Source: an uncultured Porphyromonas sp. (GTDB taxonomy: Bacteria > Bacteroidota > Bacteroidia > Bacteroidales > Porphyromonadaceae). Taken from it: a stretch of DNA of 29,391 nucleotides. Below the pieces are notes generated by a model. The model searched no databases. It was not told the origin of the DNA and saw only the letters and a program-made list of their open reading frames with translations. The stretch lies in the NCBI RefSeq assembly GCF_905372525.1, contig NZ_CAJPPN010000028.1, positions 1 to 29,391 of the forward strand, given 5' to 3'. The translations under genes and the position numbers were made by a program. Shown here one piece after another: positions 22,267 through 29,391 of this stretch (positions are counted from its first letter, which is position 1; each line of letters begins with the position of its first letter).

Positions 22267-22947
22267 ATGAAACGCTACATCCTATCCCTTCTCCTCGCGG
22301 GCTTGTCTACACTGACAGCTCTAGGCCAGAAGGTGATGCCCCTAGAGAATAACTATGGGAGTGTCCTATCAAAGGAGCTCCCGCGTAAGGACATCCTCTA
22401 TCTCAAAGATACCCATCGCCTCCTCCCTAAGTATGTAGGGAGCTGGGAAGGAGAATACAAGGGCTACAAACTCTACATCCAAATAGAGTTCCGAGAGAGG
22501 GCTCCCTATTCCCCCGATACGGAGGACTGCAAGCTCTTTGTGGATCAGCTATCTCTCGTGAGTAGGATCCTTGATGCCTCAGGGCGTGAGGTGGTGAATG
22601 CTAAGACGAACCCAGATCGTATAGGGGAAGGTACGAAGTTGAACGTCAAACGACCTACTGCAGATGCAACCTCAGGAGGGGGAGCTAAAAGGAGGGAAGA
22701 AGCCTATATGTTTTACTTTTCATATAATCATGACGCTACAGGAGTCTTCTGCTGGGCTCGTATGAGTGATGATATGAAGACCTTGACCCTGGAGCTCAAG
22801 AGCGTAATTACCATGGAAGGCCCTATGATACACCCAGAGTATTTGCCTCAAGACGATAGCCCTTGGGTACTGCGTCGCACGAGTAAAGTCCCCCCAAGGT
22901 CAGCATTAGATCCCGACTTCCCGGCACTCATTCCCTCAGGTAAGTAA
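22267..22947 (+). CDS. Secreted protein of unknown function, copy 2 of a tandem pair, 226 aa
   Basis: The signal peptide MKRYILSLLLAGLSTLTALG is nearly identical to that of copy 1, as are KVMPLENN, LYLKDTHRLLPKY and the last 60 residues including PPRSALDPDFPALIP. The middle differs: about five extra residues, a TSGGGAKRREE insertion, and FCWARMS where copy 1 has ICVAHMS. The family is not recognised; periplasmic or surface location follows from the signal peptide. This copy keeps the complete terminator hairpin (22953-22985), so it probably resembles the ancestral gene end. Confidence 0.85.
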   Translation: MKRYILSLLLAGLSTLTALGQKVMPLENNYGSVLSKELPRKDILYLKDTHRLLPKYVGSWEGEYKGYKLYIQIEFRERAPYSPDTEDCKLFVDQLSLVSRILDASGREVVNAKTNPDRIGEGTKLNVKRPTADATSGGGAKRREEAYMFYFSYNHDATGVFCWARMSDDMKTLTLELKSVITMEGPMIHPEYLPQDDSPWVLRRTSKVPPRSALDPDFPALIPSGK

Positions 22948-22952
22948 CACCG

Positions 22953-22994
22953 CCCCCAGCCCCTGTAGATATAGGGTGCTGGGGGTAGTCTTTT
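22953..22994 (+). terminator. Terminator of the duplicated gene pair
   Basis: CCCCCAGC and CCCT (22953-22964) pair with AGGG and GCTGGGGG (22973-22985) with one bulged T, followed by TAGTCTTTT. The first copy of the gene is followed only by the left arm. Confidence 0.85.
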
Positions 22995-23161
22995 ATGAGG
23001 GATGTGATAAGGGGGCAGTGGTGTAGGAGGGGAGATTAGAGCCAACTATTTAGGGGAAAGTGCTGTTTCCTAGATATGTGTTTCTATCCTGATGGGCTCT
23101 ATTGAGGGCAGTCGGAGGGATAGATAGACACTTAGAATCGTTGCATAATCACAGTACACGT

Positions 23162-23533
23162 ATGAGTACAATCGCTTGTGTGCTCGTTGCCTTGGTGGCA
23201 CTGGAGCACTTGTATATTCTCTGGATCGAGATGTTTGCCTGGACGACGAAGGGTAAGGAGGTCTTCCGCGATGCCCTGCCCGAGGAGCTCTTCGAGCCCA
23301 CAAGGGGGCTAGCAGCCAACCAAGGGCTCTATAATGGCTTTCTAGCTATGGGGCTGATCTGGGGACTGACGATCGGAGACCCCGAGTGGTCGATCCGAGT
23401 ACAGATCTTCTTCCTCGGCTGTGTCATCGTGGCCGCTGGTTATGGGGCGATTCGCTCTAGTCGTAGCATCCTCGTCAAGCAGGGGCTCCCTGCTATCCTT
23501 GCCCTACTAGCCCTCCTGCTGGCGCAGGCTTAG
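23162..23533 (+). CDS. DUF1304 family integral membrane protein, 123 aa
   Basis: The start is placed at MSTIACVLVALVALEHLYIL; an upstream TTG in frame adds 20 hydrophilic residues and is unlikely. Four membrane segments are visible: 1-22, around 55-70 (NGFLAMGLIWGLTIG), around 78-95 (IFFLGCVIVAAGYGA) and the C-terminal LPAILALLALLLAQA. The motif EHLYILWIEMFAW and the segment PTRGLAANQGLYNGFLA are typical of the DUF1304 (COG3759) family of small inner-membrane proteins with unknown function. It stands alone between the duplicated pair and the pentose-phosphate operon. Confidence 0.88.
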   Translation: MSTIACVLVALVALEHLYILWIEMFAWTTKGKEVFRDALPEELFEPTRGLAANQGLYNGFLAMGLIWGLTIGDPEWSIRVQIFFLGCVIVAAGYGAIRSSRSILVKQGLPAILALLALLLAQA

Positions 23534-23622
23534 AGCGGGGGGCTGTGTACTCTAGTCTCTTCTTAGAGCCGTACGAGAGACTTATATAGAATAGATCGAT
23601 AGAAGAATAAATCATCATAGAT

Positions 23623-25089
23623 ATGAATAAGAAATCAGATATTGGGCTCATCGGGCTCGCCGTCATGGGTGAGAACCTAGCCCTGAATATGGAGCGTAAT
23701 GGCTTCCAGGTCTCCGTCTACAACCGTGCCGAGGGTGCCGAGACAGGTGTCGTAGAGCACTTCATGGCTGGGCGTGGGGCAGGCAAGCACTTCCTCGGCT
23801 TCACTGACCTAGAGGCCTTCGTAGCCAGCATCGAGCGTCCACGCAAGATCATGATGATGATCCGTGCAGGTCGTCCTGTAGACCTCGTCATAGAGGCACT
23901 CCTTCCCTACCTAGAGGCTGGGGATATAGTCGTCGATGGGGGCAACTCCAACTGGGAGGACTCCGAGCGTCGGGAGTCCGAGCTACGTCAGCGGGGTATC
24001 TACTTCGTGGGCTGTGGTATCTCTGGCGGAGAGGAAGGGGCACTGAATGGCCCAGCGATCATGCCCGGCGGAGCACAGGAGGCTTGGCCGAGCCTAGAGC
24101 CTATCTTCACTCGGATCGCTGCGCAGGCCGAGGATGGTACTCCCTGCTGTGCCTGGATAGGTGCAGGGGGCTCGGGGCACTTCGTCAAGATGGTGCACAA
24201 CGGTATCGAGTATGGAGATATGCAGCTCATCGCAGATGCCTATGGCTACCTACGCTCGGTCGCAGGGATGAGTAATGAGGAGATGGCTGAGATCTTCACC
24301 TCCTGGGGCAAGGGCAAGCTCTCCAGCTACCTCATCGAGATTACCTCCGAGATCCTGCGTCACCGAGAGGCAGATGGGGCTTACCTCATCGACAAGATCC
24401 TAGATGCTGCAGGGCAGAAGGGTACGGGCAAGTGGTCGGTCATCAACTCTCTGGAGTATGGCCAGCCTCTGAGCCTCATCGCTACTGCTGTCTACGAGCG
24501 TAGCCTATCGTCCTCGGTAGAGCTACGTCAGGAAGCCTCCAGCATCTACCCGCGTAGCGAGCATCGCCCCGAGCCCTTCACCGAGGCCGATACGCTTGCC
24601 CTCCAGCGTAGCCTCTATGCCTCCAAGATCGTCTCCTATGCACAGGGATTCTCCCTCCTATATGAAGCCTCTAAGGCCAATGGTTGGTCGCTTGACCTCT
24701 CCTCCATCGCACGCATCTGGCGCAATGGCTGTATCATCCGCTCAGCCTTCCTCAATGATATTGCCGAGGCCTACGAGGCACAACCAGAGCTACAGAATCT
24801 CCTACTAGCTCCTTACTTCCAGCACGAGATCAAGGATGCCAAGGCTGACTGGGGGCGTATCGTATCCTCTGCTATCGCAGCCGAGTGCTCGGTGCCTGCC
24901 TTCTCATCGGCACTGAACTACTTCTTCTCTCTGACGACCCGTCGCCTGCCTGCCAATATGGTACAGGCACAGCGGGACTTCTTCGGAGCGCATACCTTTG
25001 AGCGCACGGATCGTCCTAGGGGTGAATTCTTCCACGAGAATTGGACAGGTAGAGGGAGTGATACCTCATCCACAACCTATAATGCCTAA
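23623..25089 (+). CDS. gnd: 6-phosphogluconate dehydrogenase, decarboxylating, 488 aa
   Basis: Converts 6-phosphogluconate to ribulose 5-phosphate and CO2 with reduction of NADP+, the third step of the oxidative pentose-phosphate pathway. The N-terminal Rossmann fold has GLAVMGENLALNM (11-23) with the following NR for NADP. Substrate-binding blocks are GGNSNWEDSERR (106-117), GISGGEEGA (132-140) and KMVHNGIEYGDMQ (189-201), with catalytic Lys189 and the nearby Asn193. The C-terminal tail ends in FHENWTGRGSDTSS, as in dimeric long-form enzymes. Length matches the long bacterial form. First gene of a three-gene operon, with 12 bp to zwf. Confidence 0.96.
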   Translation: MNKKSDIGLIGLAVMGENLALNMERNGFQVSVYNRAEGAETGVVEHFMAGRGAGKHFLGFTDLEAFVASIERPRKIMMMIRAGRPVDLVIEALLPYLEAGDIVVDGGNSNWEDSERRESELRQRGIYFVGCGISGGEEGALNGPAIMPGGAQEAWPSLEPIFTRIAAQAEDGTPCCAWIGAGGSGHFVKMVHNGIEYGDMQLIADAYGYLRSVAGMSNEEMAEIFTSWGKGKLSSYLIEITSEILRHREADGAYLIDKILDAAGQKGTGKWSVINSLEYGQPLSLIATAVYERSLSSSVELRQEASSIYPRSEHRPEPFTEADTLALQRSLYASKIVSYAQGFSLLYEASKANGWSLDLSSIARIWRNGCIIRSAFLNDIAEAYEAQPELQNLLLAPYFQHEIKDAKADWGRIVSSAIAAECSVPAFSSALNYFFSLTTRRLPANMVQAQRDFFGAHTFERTDRPRGEFFHENWTGRGSDTSSTTYNA

Positions 25090-25101
25090 GGCTAAGCTAC
25101 G

Positions 25102-26643
25102 ATGCAAGTAACCGCACAGAATACGAAGCCCGAGAGCCTCATCCTCGTCATCTTCGGTGGATCGGGTGACCTAACTAAGCGCAAGCTCGTCCCCTCGCTC
25201 TACCAGCTCTTCAAGCAGGGCAAGCTCCCGCACCGCTTCGCTGTCCTCGCTCTAGGGCGTACGGACTACACAGATGATAGCTATCGTCCGCACCTAGATG
25301 AAGCCCTCCAGATGTATCTAGCCGAGGGCGAGTACGATGCTTCGCTGGCAGAGCAGCTCCTTAGCTCGGTGTACTACCTAGCGATGGACCCTGCCGAGCA
25401 GAGTGACTATCCTAGACTCGTGGAGCGCCTCTCTCAGCTCGATAAGCAGATCGACAATCCCGCCAACTACATCTACTACCTCTCTACCCCGCCCCTACTC
25501 TATGGTGTCGTCCCCCAGCACCTCAAGCATGTCGGGCTCAATAGCGAGGAGGGTGGTGCTCTGCGCCGTATCGTCATCGAGAAGCCCTTCGGCTATGACC
25601 TCGCCTCAGCGCTGGAGCTGAACGAGATCTATCGCTCGGCCTTCCAGGAGCATCAGCTCTATCGTATCGACCACTTCCTCGGCAAGGAGACCGTGCAGGA
25701 CATCATGGCTCTACGCTTCGCCAACGGCATCTTCGAGCCCCTATGGAATAGGAACTATATCGATCGTGTAGAGATCACAGCAGTGGAGAATATGGGCATA
25801 GAGAGCCGTGGGGGCTTCTATGACCAGACAGGAGCTCTACGGGATATGGTGCAGAACCACCTAGCACAGCTCGTTGCCCTGACGGCGATGGAGCCCCCAG
25901 TGCAGTTCAATGCAGACCTCTTCCGCAACGAGGTGGTGAAGGTCTACCAGTCCTTCCGTCCCATGTCGGATGATGAGGTGCGTAGGCGAGTCATCCGAGG
26001 TCAGTACACTGAGGGTGAGTGGCGAGGAGAGCTCCATCGTGCCTACCGAGAGGAGGACAAGGTGGCAGGCAATAGCCGTACGGAGACCTTCGTAGCGATG
26101 AAGCTCTATATCGACAACTGGCGCTGGCAGGGTGTCCCCTTCTATATCCGTACAGGGAAGATGATGCCGACGAAGGTCACAGAGATCGTCGTGCACTTCA
26201 AGCCCACACCTCACAAGATGTTCACCTCGCTAGACGGCGGTACGGTGCCCAATCAGCTCATCATCCGTATCCAGCCCGATGAAGGGATCTCTCTGAAGTT
26301 TGCCGCTAAGGTGCCTGGCTCGGGCTTCGAGGTCAAGAAGGTCTCGATGAACTTCACCTACGACCAGCTCGGGGGCTTGGCTTCGGGGGATGCCTACTCA
26401 CGCCTCTTGGAGGACTGTATGCTCGGTGACTCCACCCTCTTCACACGCAGCGATGCGGTGGAGATGAGCTGGCGCTTCTTCGATCCGATCCTTCGCCTCT
26501 GGCAGGAGGACGACTTCCCTCTCTACGGCTATCCCGCAGGTACATGGGGGCCTAAGCAGAGTGACCTAATCATCGAGCGGGATCACAGCTGGACGAACCC
26601 CTGCCGTAACCTTACCAACTCTGAGCTCTACTGCGAACTATGA
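25102..26643 (+). CDS. zwf: Glucose-6-phosphate 1-dehydrogenase, 513 aa
   Basis: Oxidises glucose 6-phosphate to 6-phosphogluconolactone with NADP+, the entry step of the oxidative pentose-phosphate pathway. The coenzyme motif GGSGDLTKRKL lies at 19-29, EKPFG at 160-164 and the active-site signature RIDHFLGKE at 188-196, containing the catalytic His of the DHF triad. Length is standard for bacterial enzymes. It follows gnd by 12 bp and overlaps pgl by 4 bp (ATGA), so translation of pgl is probably coupled. The gnd-zwf-pgl order puts all three pathway steps on one message. Confidence 0.96.
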   Translation: MQVTAQNTKPESLILVIFGGSGDLTKRKLVPSLYQLFKQGKLPHRFAVLALGRTDYTDDSYRPHLDEALQMYLAEGEYDASLAEQLLSSVYYLAMDPAEQSDYPRLVERLSQLDKQIDNPANYIYYLSTPPLLYGVVPQHLKHVGLNSEEGGALRRIVIEKPFGYDLASALELNEIYRSAFQEHQLYRIDHFLGKETVQDIMALRFANGIFEPLWNRNYIDRVEITAVENMGIESRGGFYDQTGALRDMVQNHLAQLVALTAMEPPVQFNADLFRNEVVKVYQSFRPMSDDEVRRRVIRGQYTEGEWRGELHRAYREEDKVAGNSRTETFVAMKLYIDNWRWQGVPFYIRTGKMMPTKVTEIVVHFKPTPHKMFTSLDGGTVPNQLIIRIQPDEGISLKFAAKVPGSGFEVKKVSMNFTYDQLGGLASGDAYSRLLEDCMLGDSTLFTRSDAVEMSWRFFDPILRLWQEDDFPLYGYPAGTWGPKQSDLIIERDHSWTNPCRNLTNSELYCEL

Positions 26644-27338
26644 TCCCATATATCTATGCTACCCCCGAGGAGGTCGCTCGTGCTGTTGCCGAGGAGGCCT
26701 TCGTACGTCCCTCTCAGGAGGGCTGGGTACACATCGCCCTCTCCGGGGGCAGTACCCCTCGACTGCTCTTTAGCCTGCTGGCTGAGGAACCTCTACGTAG
26801 TGCTGTCCGCTGGGATCGTATCCACCTCTATTGGGTGGATGAGCGGTGTGTCCCGCCCACAGACCCCGATAGCAACTATGGCATGACGAAGGCTACCCTC
26901 CTGGATCATGTCCCCATTCCCGAGGATCAGGTGCACCGCATACGGGGAGAGGCTGATCCCGAGCGGGAGGCTAAGGACTACTGCTGGCTCGTGGGATCGG
27001 AGCTCCCCTTCGATGGGGAGTACCCAGTCTTCGACATCGTGCTCCTAGGTCTAGGGGATGATGGTCATACCTCCTCGATCTTCCCCCATGAGCCCCAGCT
27101 CCTGACAGAGGAGGCTCCGTATGCCGTGGCCACTAGCCCTAAGGGGCAGCGTCGCATCGCCCTCACCGGGCCTACGATCCTAGCTGCTCGTCAGCTGCTC
27201 TTCCTCGTGACGGGAGAGACGAAGGCTCCTGTCCTACGTGCTATCCTCTCCTCCAGCCCAGAGGCCAAGGGCTACCCAGCAGCCTATATCGCAGAGCATC
27301 GCCCTGATGTCGCCCTCTACACGGATGTAGTGCTTTAG
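26640..27338 (+). CDS. pgl: 6-phosphogluconolactonase, 232 aa
   Basis: Hydrolyses 6-phosphogluconolactone to 6-phosphogluconate, the second step of the pathway. It is the DevB/NagB-like form: HIALSGGSTPRLLF (about 31-44) for phosphate binding, WDRIHLYWVDERCVPPTDPDSNYG in the middle (VDER holds the catalytic region), and LLGLGDDGHTSSIFP with the expected Gly-Asp-Asp-Gly-His motif. No signal peptide, so cytoplasmic. Its start overlaps the zwf stop (ATGA). It is followed by a long perfect hairpin shared with the convergent pyrC gene. Confidence 0.95.
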   Translation: MIPYIYATPEEVARAVAEEAFVRPSQEGWVHIALSGGSTPRLLFSLLAEEPLRSAVRWDRIHLYWVDERCVPPTDPDSNYGMTKATLLDHVPIPEDQVHRIRGEADPEREAKDYCWLVGSELPFDGEYPVFDIVLLGLGDDGHTSSIFPHEPQLLTEEAPYAVATSPKGQRRIALTGPTILAARQLLFLVTGETKAPVLRAILSSSPEAKGYPAAYIAEHRPDVALYTDVVL

Positions 27339-27358
27339 CCGATCCGCTATACATATAG

Positions 27359-27422
27359 GAGCAAATAGCCCCGCCCCACGATATGAGTGACCTCTCATAT
27401 CGTGGGGCGGGGCTATTTGCTC
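27359..27422. terminator. 29-bp perfect hairpin between convergent pgl and pyrC
   Basis: Arms 27359-27387 and 27394-27422 pair perfectly over 29 bp, with a 6-nt loop. The outer part of each arm contains CTATTTGCTC in the outgoing direction, so the T-rich tract lies inside the stem and can serve both strands. No separate poly-T run follows. Confidence 0.88.
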
Positions 27423-27439
27423 TAGTGCTCGGTAGGGCT

Positions 27440-28843
27440 CTAGCGTCCGAAGGTCAGTGGATAGCTCGTGGGACGCTCGGAGCAGAAGGCGCCATTGTGG
27501 TAGACCGAATGACCATTGACAAAGGTCTGTACGACCCTATGCGTGAAGGTGTGCCCCTCGAAGGGTGACCAGCCACACTTGGACACGACAGAGTCTGCGG
27601 TGACGAGGTGTGGGGCATTGGGGGCGATGAGTACAAGATCGGCATAGTAGTCCTCCCTGATGAAGCCCCGATCCTGTATGCCAAAGAGCTGGGCTGGACG
27701 GTGAGCCATCATCTCTACGACCTGCTCCCGAGTGAAGACACCCTCCAGAGCTAGGTCAAGCATAGAGATGAGTGCCCATTCGCAGAGTGGGCCACCGCTG
27801 GCAGCCGTGAGGCAGTTCCCCTTCTTCTCCTCTAGGAGGTGCGGGGCATGATCCGTAGCGATGATGTCGATCCTCTGGTGGCGGACGGCCTCACGCAGGG
27901 CTTCTCGGTCTCGCATGGTCTTGACGGCGGGGTTCCACTTGATGCGGTTGCCTAGACGTGGATAGTCCTGGTCGGTGAAGAGCAAGTGGTGGACGCAGGC
28001 CTCGGCCGTGATCCGCTTCTCTGCCAGGGGGAGCTGATCGCTGAATAGGCTGAGCTCTCGGGCTGTGGAGACGTGTAGGATGTGTAGGCGACTGCCTAGG
28101 CGGGTGGCGAGCTCCACGGCTTCGCTGGAGGAGCGGTAGCAGGCCTCCTCGCTACGGATCAGTGGGTGATAGCGTACATCGAGTTCGTCTGCAGGGATCT
28201 GAGCGAGGAAGTGCTCCCTATTGGCACGGATGATCTCCTCCTTCTCACAGTGGGTAGCGATGATGAGGTCGGTCTCGCTGAATATCCGCTCGAGTGTATG
28301 GCGGTCATCCACGAGCATATTACCCGTAGAGGAGCCCAAGAAGAGCTTGATGCCAGGGGTATGGAGGCGATCGATACGTCGGAGCTCATCCGCATTGTCA
28401 TTGCTCCCGCCGAAGAAGAAGGAGTAGTTCACCCACGATGTCTCTTGGGCACGATCCATCTTCCACTGCCAGGCCTCTAGGCTGGTCGTGGGGGGCTTGG
28501 TATTGGGCATCTCCATGAAGGAGGTGATCCCACCCGCTACGGCTGCACGGCTCTCGGACTCTATGGTCGCCTTGTGGGTGAGTCCTGGCTCACGGAAGTG
28601 CACTTGGTCATCTATGCACCCAGGCAGGAGCAAGAGCCCTTCGGCAGGGATGACGACGTCGGCCTCACGCTCGATACCTTCGGGGAACCAATATTCGCCC
28701 GTGTCGATCCGTGTGCCTGCCTCGTGCTTGTAGATCTTCTCGCCCCTATATATCTTGGCGATCCGCTCTCCATCGATGAGGATGGAGCCGACGTAGCTCT
28801 CCCCGTCGTTGATGATGGTGGCCCTGTGGATGAGTTGCTTCAT
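27440..28843 (-). CDS. pyrC: Dihydroorotase, 467 aa
   Basis: Cyclises carbamoyl aspartate to dihydroorotate in pyrimidine synthesis. The amidohydrolase metal motif is DDQVHFREPG (78-87, His82 and Arg84), followed by TSFMEMPNTKPPTT, ATHCEKE, LHILHVSTARE and ATDHAPHLLEEK near residue 330, which give the remaining metal and catalytic residues. It resembles the class I (allantoinase-like) dihydroorotases used by Bacteroidales. It is about 15-20 residues longer than many family members, mostly in an N-terminal loop (KHEAGTRIDTGEYWFPEGIE). It stands alone, with a -7 promoter match 67 bp upstream and the shared 29-bp hairpin downstream. Confidence 0.92.
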   Translation of the reverse strand: MKQLIHRATIINDGESYVGSILIDGERIAKIYRGEKIYKHEAGTRIDTGEYWFPEGIEREADVVIPAEGLLLLPGCIDDQVHFREPGLTHKATIESESRAAVAGGITSFMEMPNTKPPTTSLEAWQWKMDRAQETSWVNYSFFFGGSNDNADELRRIDRLHTPGIKLFLGSSTGNMLVDDRHTLERIFSETDLIIATHCEKEEIIRANREHFLAQIPADELDVRYHPLIRSEEACYRSSSEAVELATRLGSRLHILHVSTARELSLFSDQLPLAEKRITAEACVHHLLFTDQDYPRLGNRIKWNPAVKTMRDREALREAVRHQRIDIIATDHAPHLLEEKKGNCLTAASGGPLCEWALISMLDLALEGVFTREQVVEMMAHRPAQLFGIQDRGFIREDYYADLVLIAPNAPHLVTADSVVSKCGWSPFEGHTFTHRVVQTFVNGHSVYHNGAFCSERPTSYPLTFGR

Positions 28844-28909
28844 TGATTTTGTTCGGATCAGAAGTTTGATTATGTATAATGCAGCGAAGACTATGCGTAG
28901 CCCTCGCTA

Positions 28910-28917
28910 CAAAGATA
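28910..28917 (-). promoter_or_regulatory. Putative -7 promoter element for pyrC
   Basis: TATCTTTG on the minus strand matches TAnnTTTG and ends 66 bp before the pyrC ATG. No -33 TTG was found at the usual distance. Confidence 0.6.
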
Positions 28918-28965
28918 AGTCATTGGGGCTATCCCTGATGAGTACCTCGTGGCTGATGTGTGATT

Positions 28966-29066
28966 TCTCGGGGTGTGCATTGCTCTTGAGCACTGTGTGG
29001 GGATATTCATTCCCATCTAGGGGCGCCTTAGCCGTGCACTAGAGAGCATGAGTGCAGACCCCGAGA
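28966..29066. repeat. Imperfect inverted repeat upstream of pyrC
   Basis: TCTCGGGGTGTGCA (28966-28979) and its partner at 29053-29066 are complementary at 13 of 14 positions, with 73 bp between. No gene lies within. Together with the 22-bp tandem repeat that follows it may mark a small mobile or relic element. Confidence 0.5.
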
Positions 29067-29114
29067 GATCGCCCTAAGAGAGCACCCTATAGAGGTGATA
29101 CTTAGAGCGAGGTA

Positions 29115-29180
29115 GTGTACACGCGTGTATACAGTTGTGTACACGTGGGTATACTATTGTGTACACACGTGTACACTCTT
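29115..29180. repeat. Three tandem 22-bp palindromic units
   Basis: Units start at 29115, 29137 and 29159. Each begins GTGTACAC and contains an 18-bp imperfect palindrome such as GTGTACACGCGTGTATAC, followed by a 4-nt spacer (AGTT, TATT, TCTT). The 22-bp period places the palindromes on about the same face of the helix. The last third of the window's right end (29181-29391) shows no gene. Confidence 0.85.
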
Positions 29181-29297
29181 CCCCTCTAGGTAATAGGTGT
29201 ATACTTGTTCGCTCCGCACCTAGGACACAGATACTACCATCAGGAGCGTATGCTCCTCGACTACCTCGCTCTTGGTCTTCTGTGGTCTCATGTGTCG

Positions 29298-29340
29298 GCC
29301 TCTTTAGTGACCTTTATATCCGCCTCTCTAGTGACCTCAT
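29298..29340. repeat. Short direct repeat, about 24-bp period
   Basis: GCCTCTTTAGTGACCT (from 29298) recurs as GCCTCTCTAGTGACCT (from 29322), 24 bp later. The stretch around it has no recognisable gene. Confidence 0.5.
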
Positions 29341-29391
29341 GCCTTCGCTCTAGGGGAGCTTTCCTCCTAATGAGTGGGGCTGTCGGGGGAT

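Noticed and set aside
1..29391. tRNA or rRNA genes
   Set aside because: No segment with a plausible T-arm GTTCGAATC-type box and matching acceptor stem, and no rRNA-like conserved stretch, was seen by eye.

Overview
The window reads as chromosomal DNA of a GC-rich (by eye well above 50% GC) member of the Bacteroidales, most likely Porphyromonas or a close relative. Signs of this are a GLPGLI-family protein, a DUF3316-like outer-membrane protein, a FeoA-FeoB fusion followed by a tiny Cys-rich partner, a Bacteroidetes-type ParC with acidic tails, weak Shine-Dalgarno sequences, and several matches upstream of genes to the Bacteroidetes -7 promoter element TAnnTTTG. The genus is inferred from family knowledge, not from a database search.

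Layout, left to right. 1-516 is intergenic and holds a tandem array of 23-bp units. 517-870 is a small hypothetical gene on the + strand. 1022-3562 (-) is a secreted S9 (prolyl oligopeptidase-type) peptidase. 3785-8531 (-) is a tight three-gene unit read parC, DUF3316-like gene, S41 lipoprotein peptidase. 8532-10136 is mostly non-coding, with a small membrane-protein gene, a good promoter, a second 23-bp array and several hairpins. 10137-11198 (-) is a fused MsrA-MsrB and 11437-12306 (-) a GLPGLI protein. 12941-17504 (-) carries a calcium/sodium antiporter, a bifunctional RelA/SpoT enzyme and a radical-SAM sulfatase-maturase-like enzyme, in transcription order. 17582-20269 (-) is the ferrous iron uptake pair feoAB and its 46-residue Cys-rich partner. 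20270-21564 is a 1.3-kb gene-free stretch that is densely palindromic; it probably encodes a structured RNA and also holds the third 23-bp array. 21565-22947 (+) is a pair of tandemly duplicated secreted proteins of unknown function. 23162-23533 (+) is a DUF1304 membrane protein. 23623-27338 (+) is the complete oxidative pentose-phosphate operon gnd-zwf-pgl, convergent with pyrC (27440-28843, -). The right end is intergenic with a 22-bp tandem palindrome.

How the genes fit together. The coding content is mainly housekeeping: NADPH supply, pyrimidine synthesis, stringent response, DNA decatenation, iron uptake and methionine-sulfoxide repair, plus secreted peptidases suited to a peptide-using anaerobe. 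The unusual content is between genes. Three intergenic loci carry the same architecture: 17-bp hairpins (6-bp arm, 5-nt loop, 6-bp arm) separated by 6-nt spacers, in strict 23-bp register. Arm sequences change together and loops occur in both orientations. A fourth locus carries 22-bp tandem palindromes. The feoB upstream region shows many perfect or near-perfect stems, including a three-way junction, bounded by a promoter match and terminator-like hairpins.
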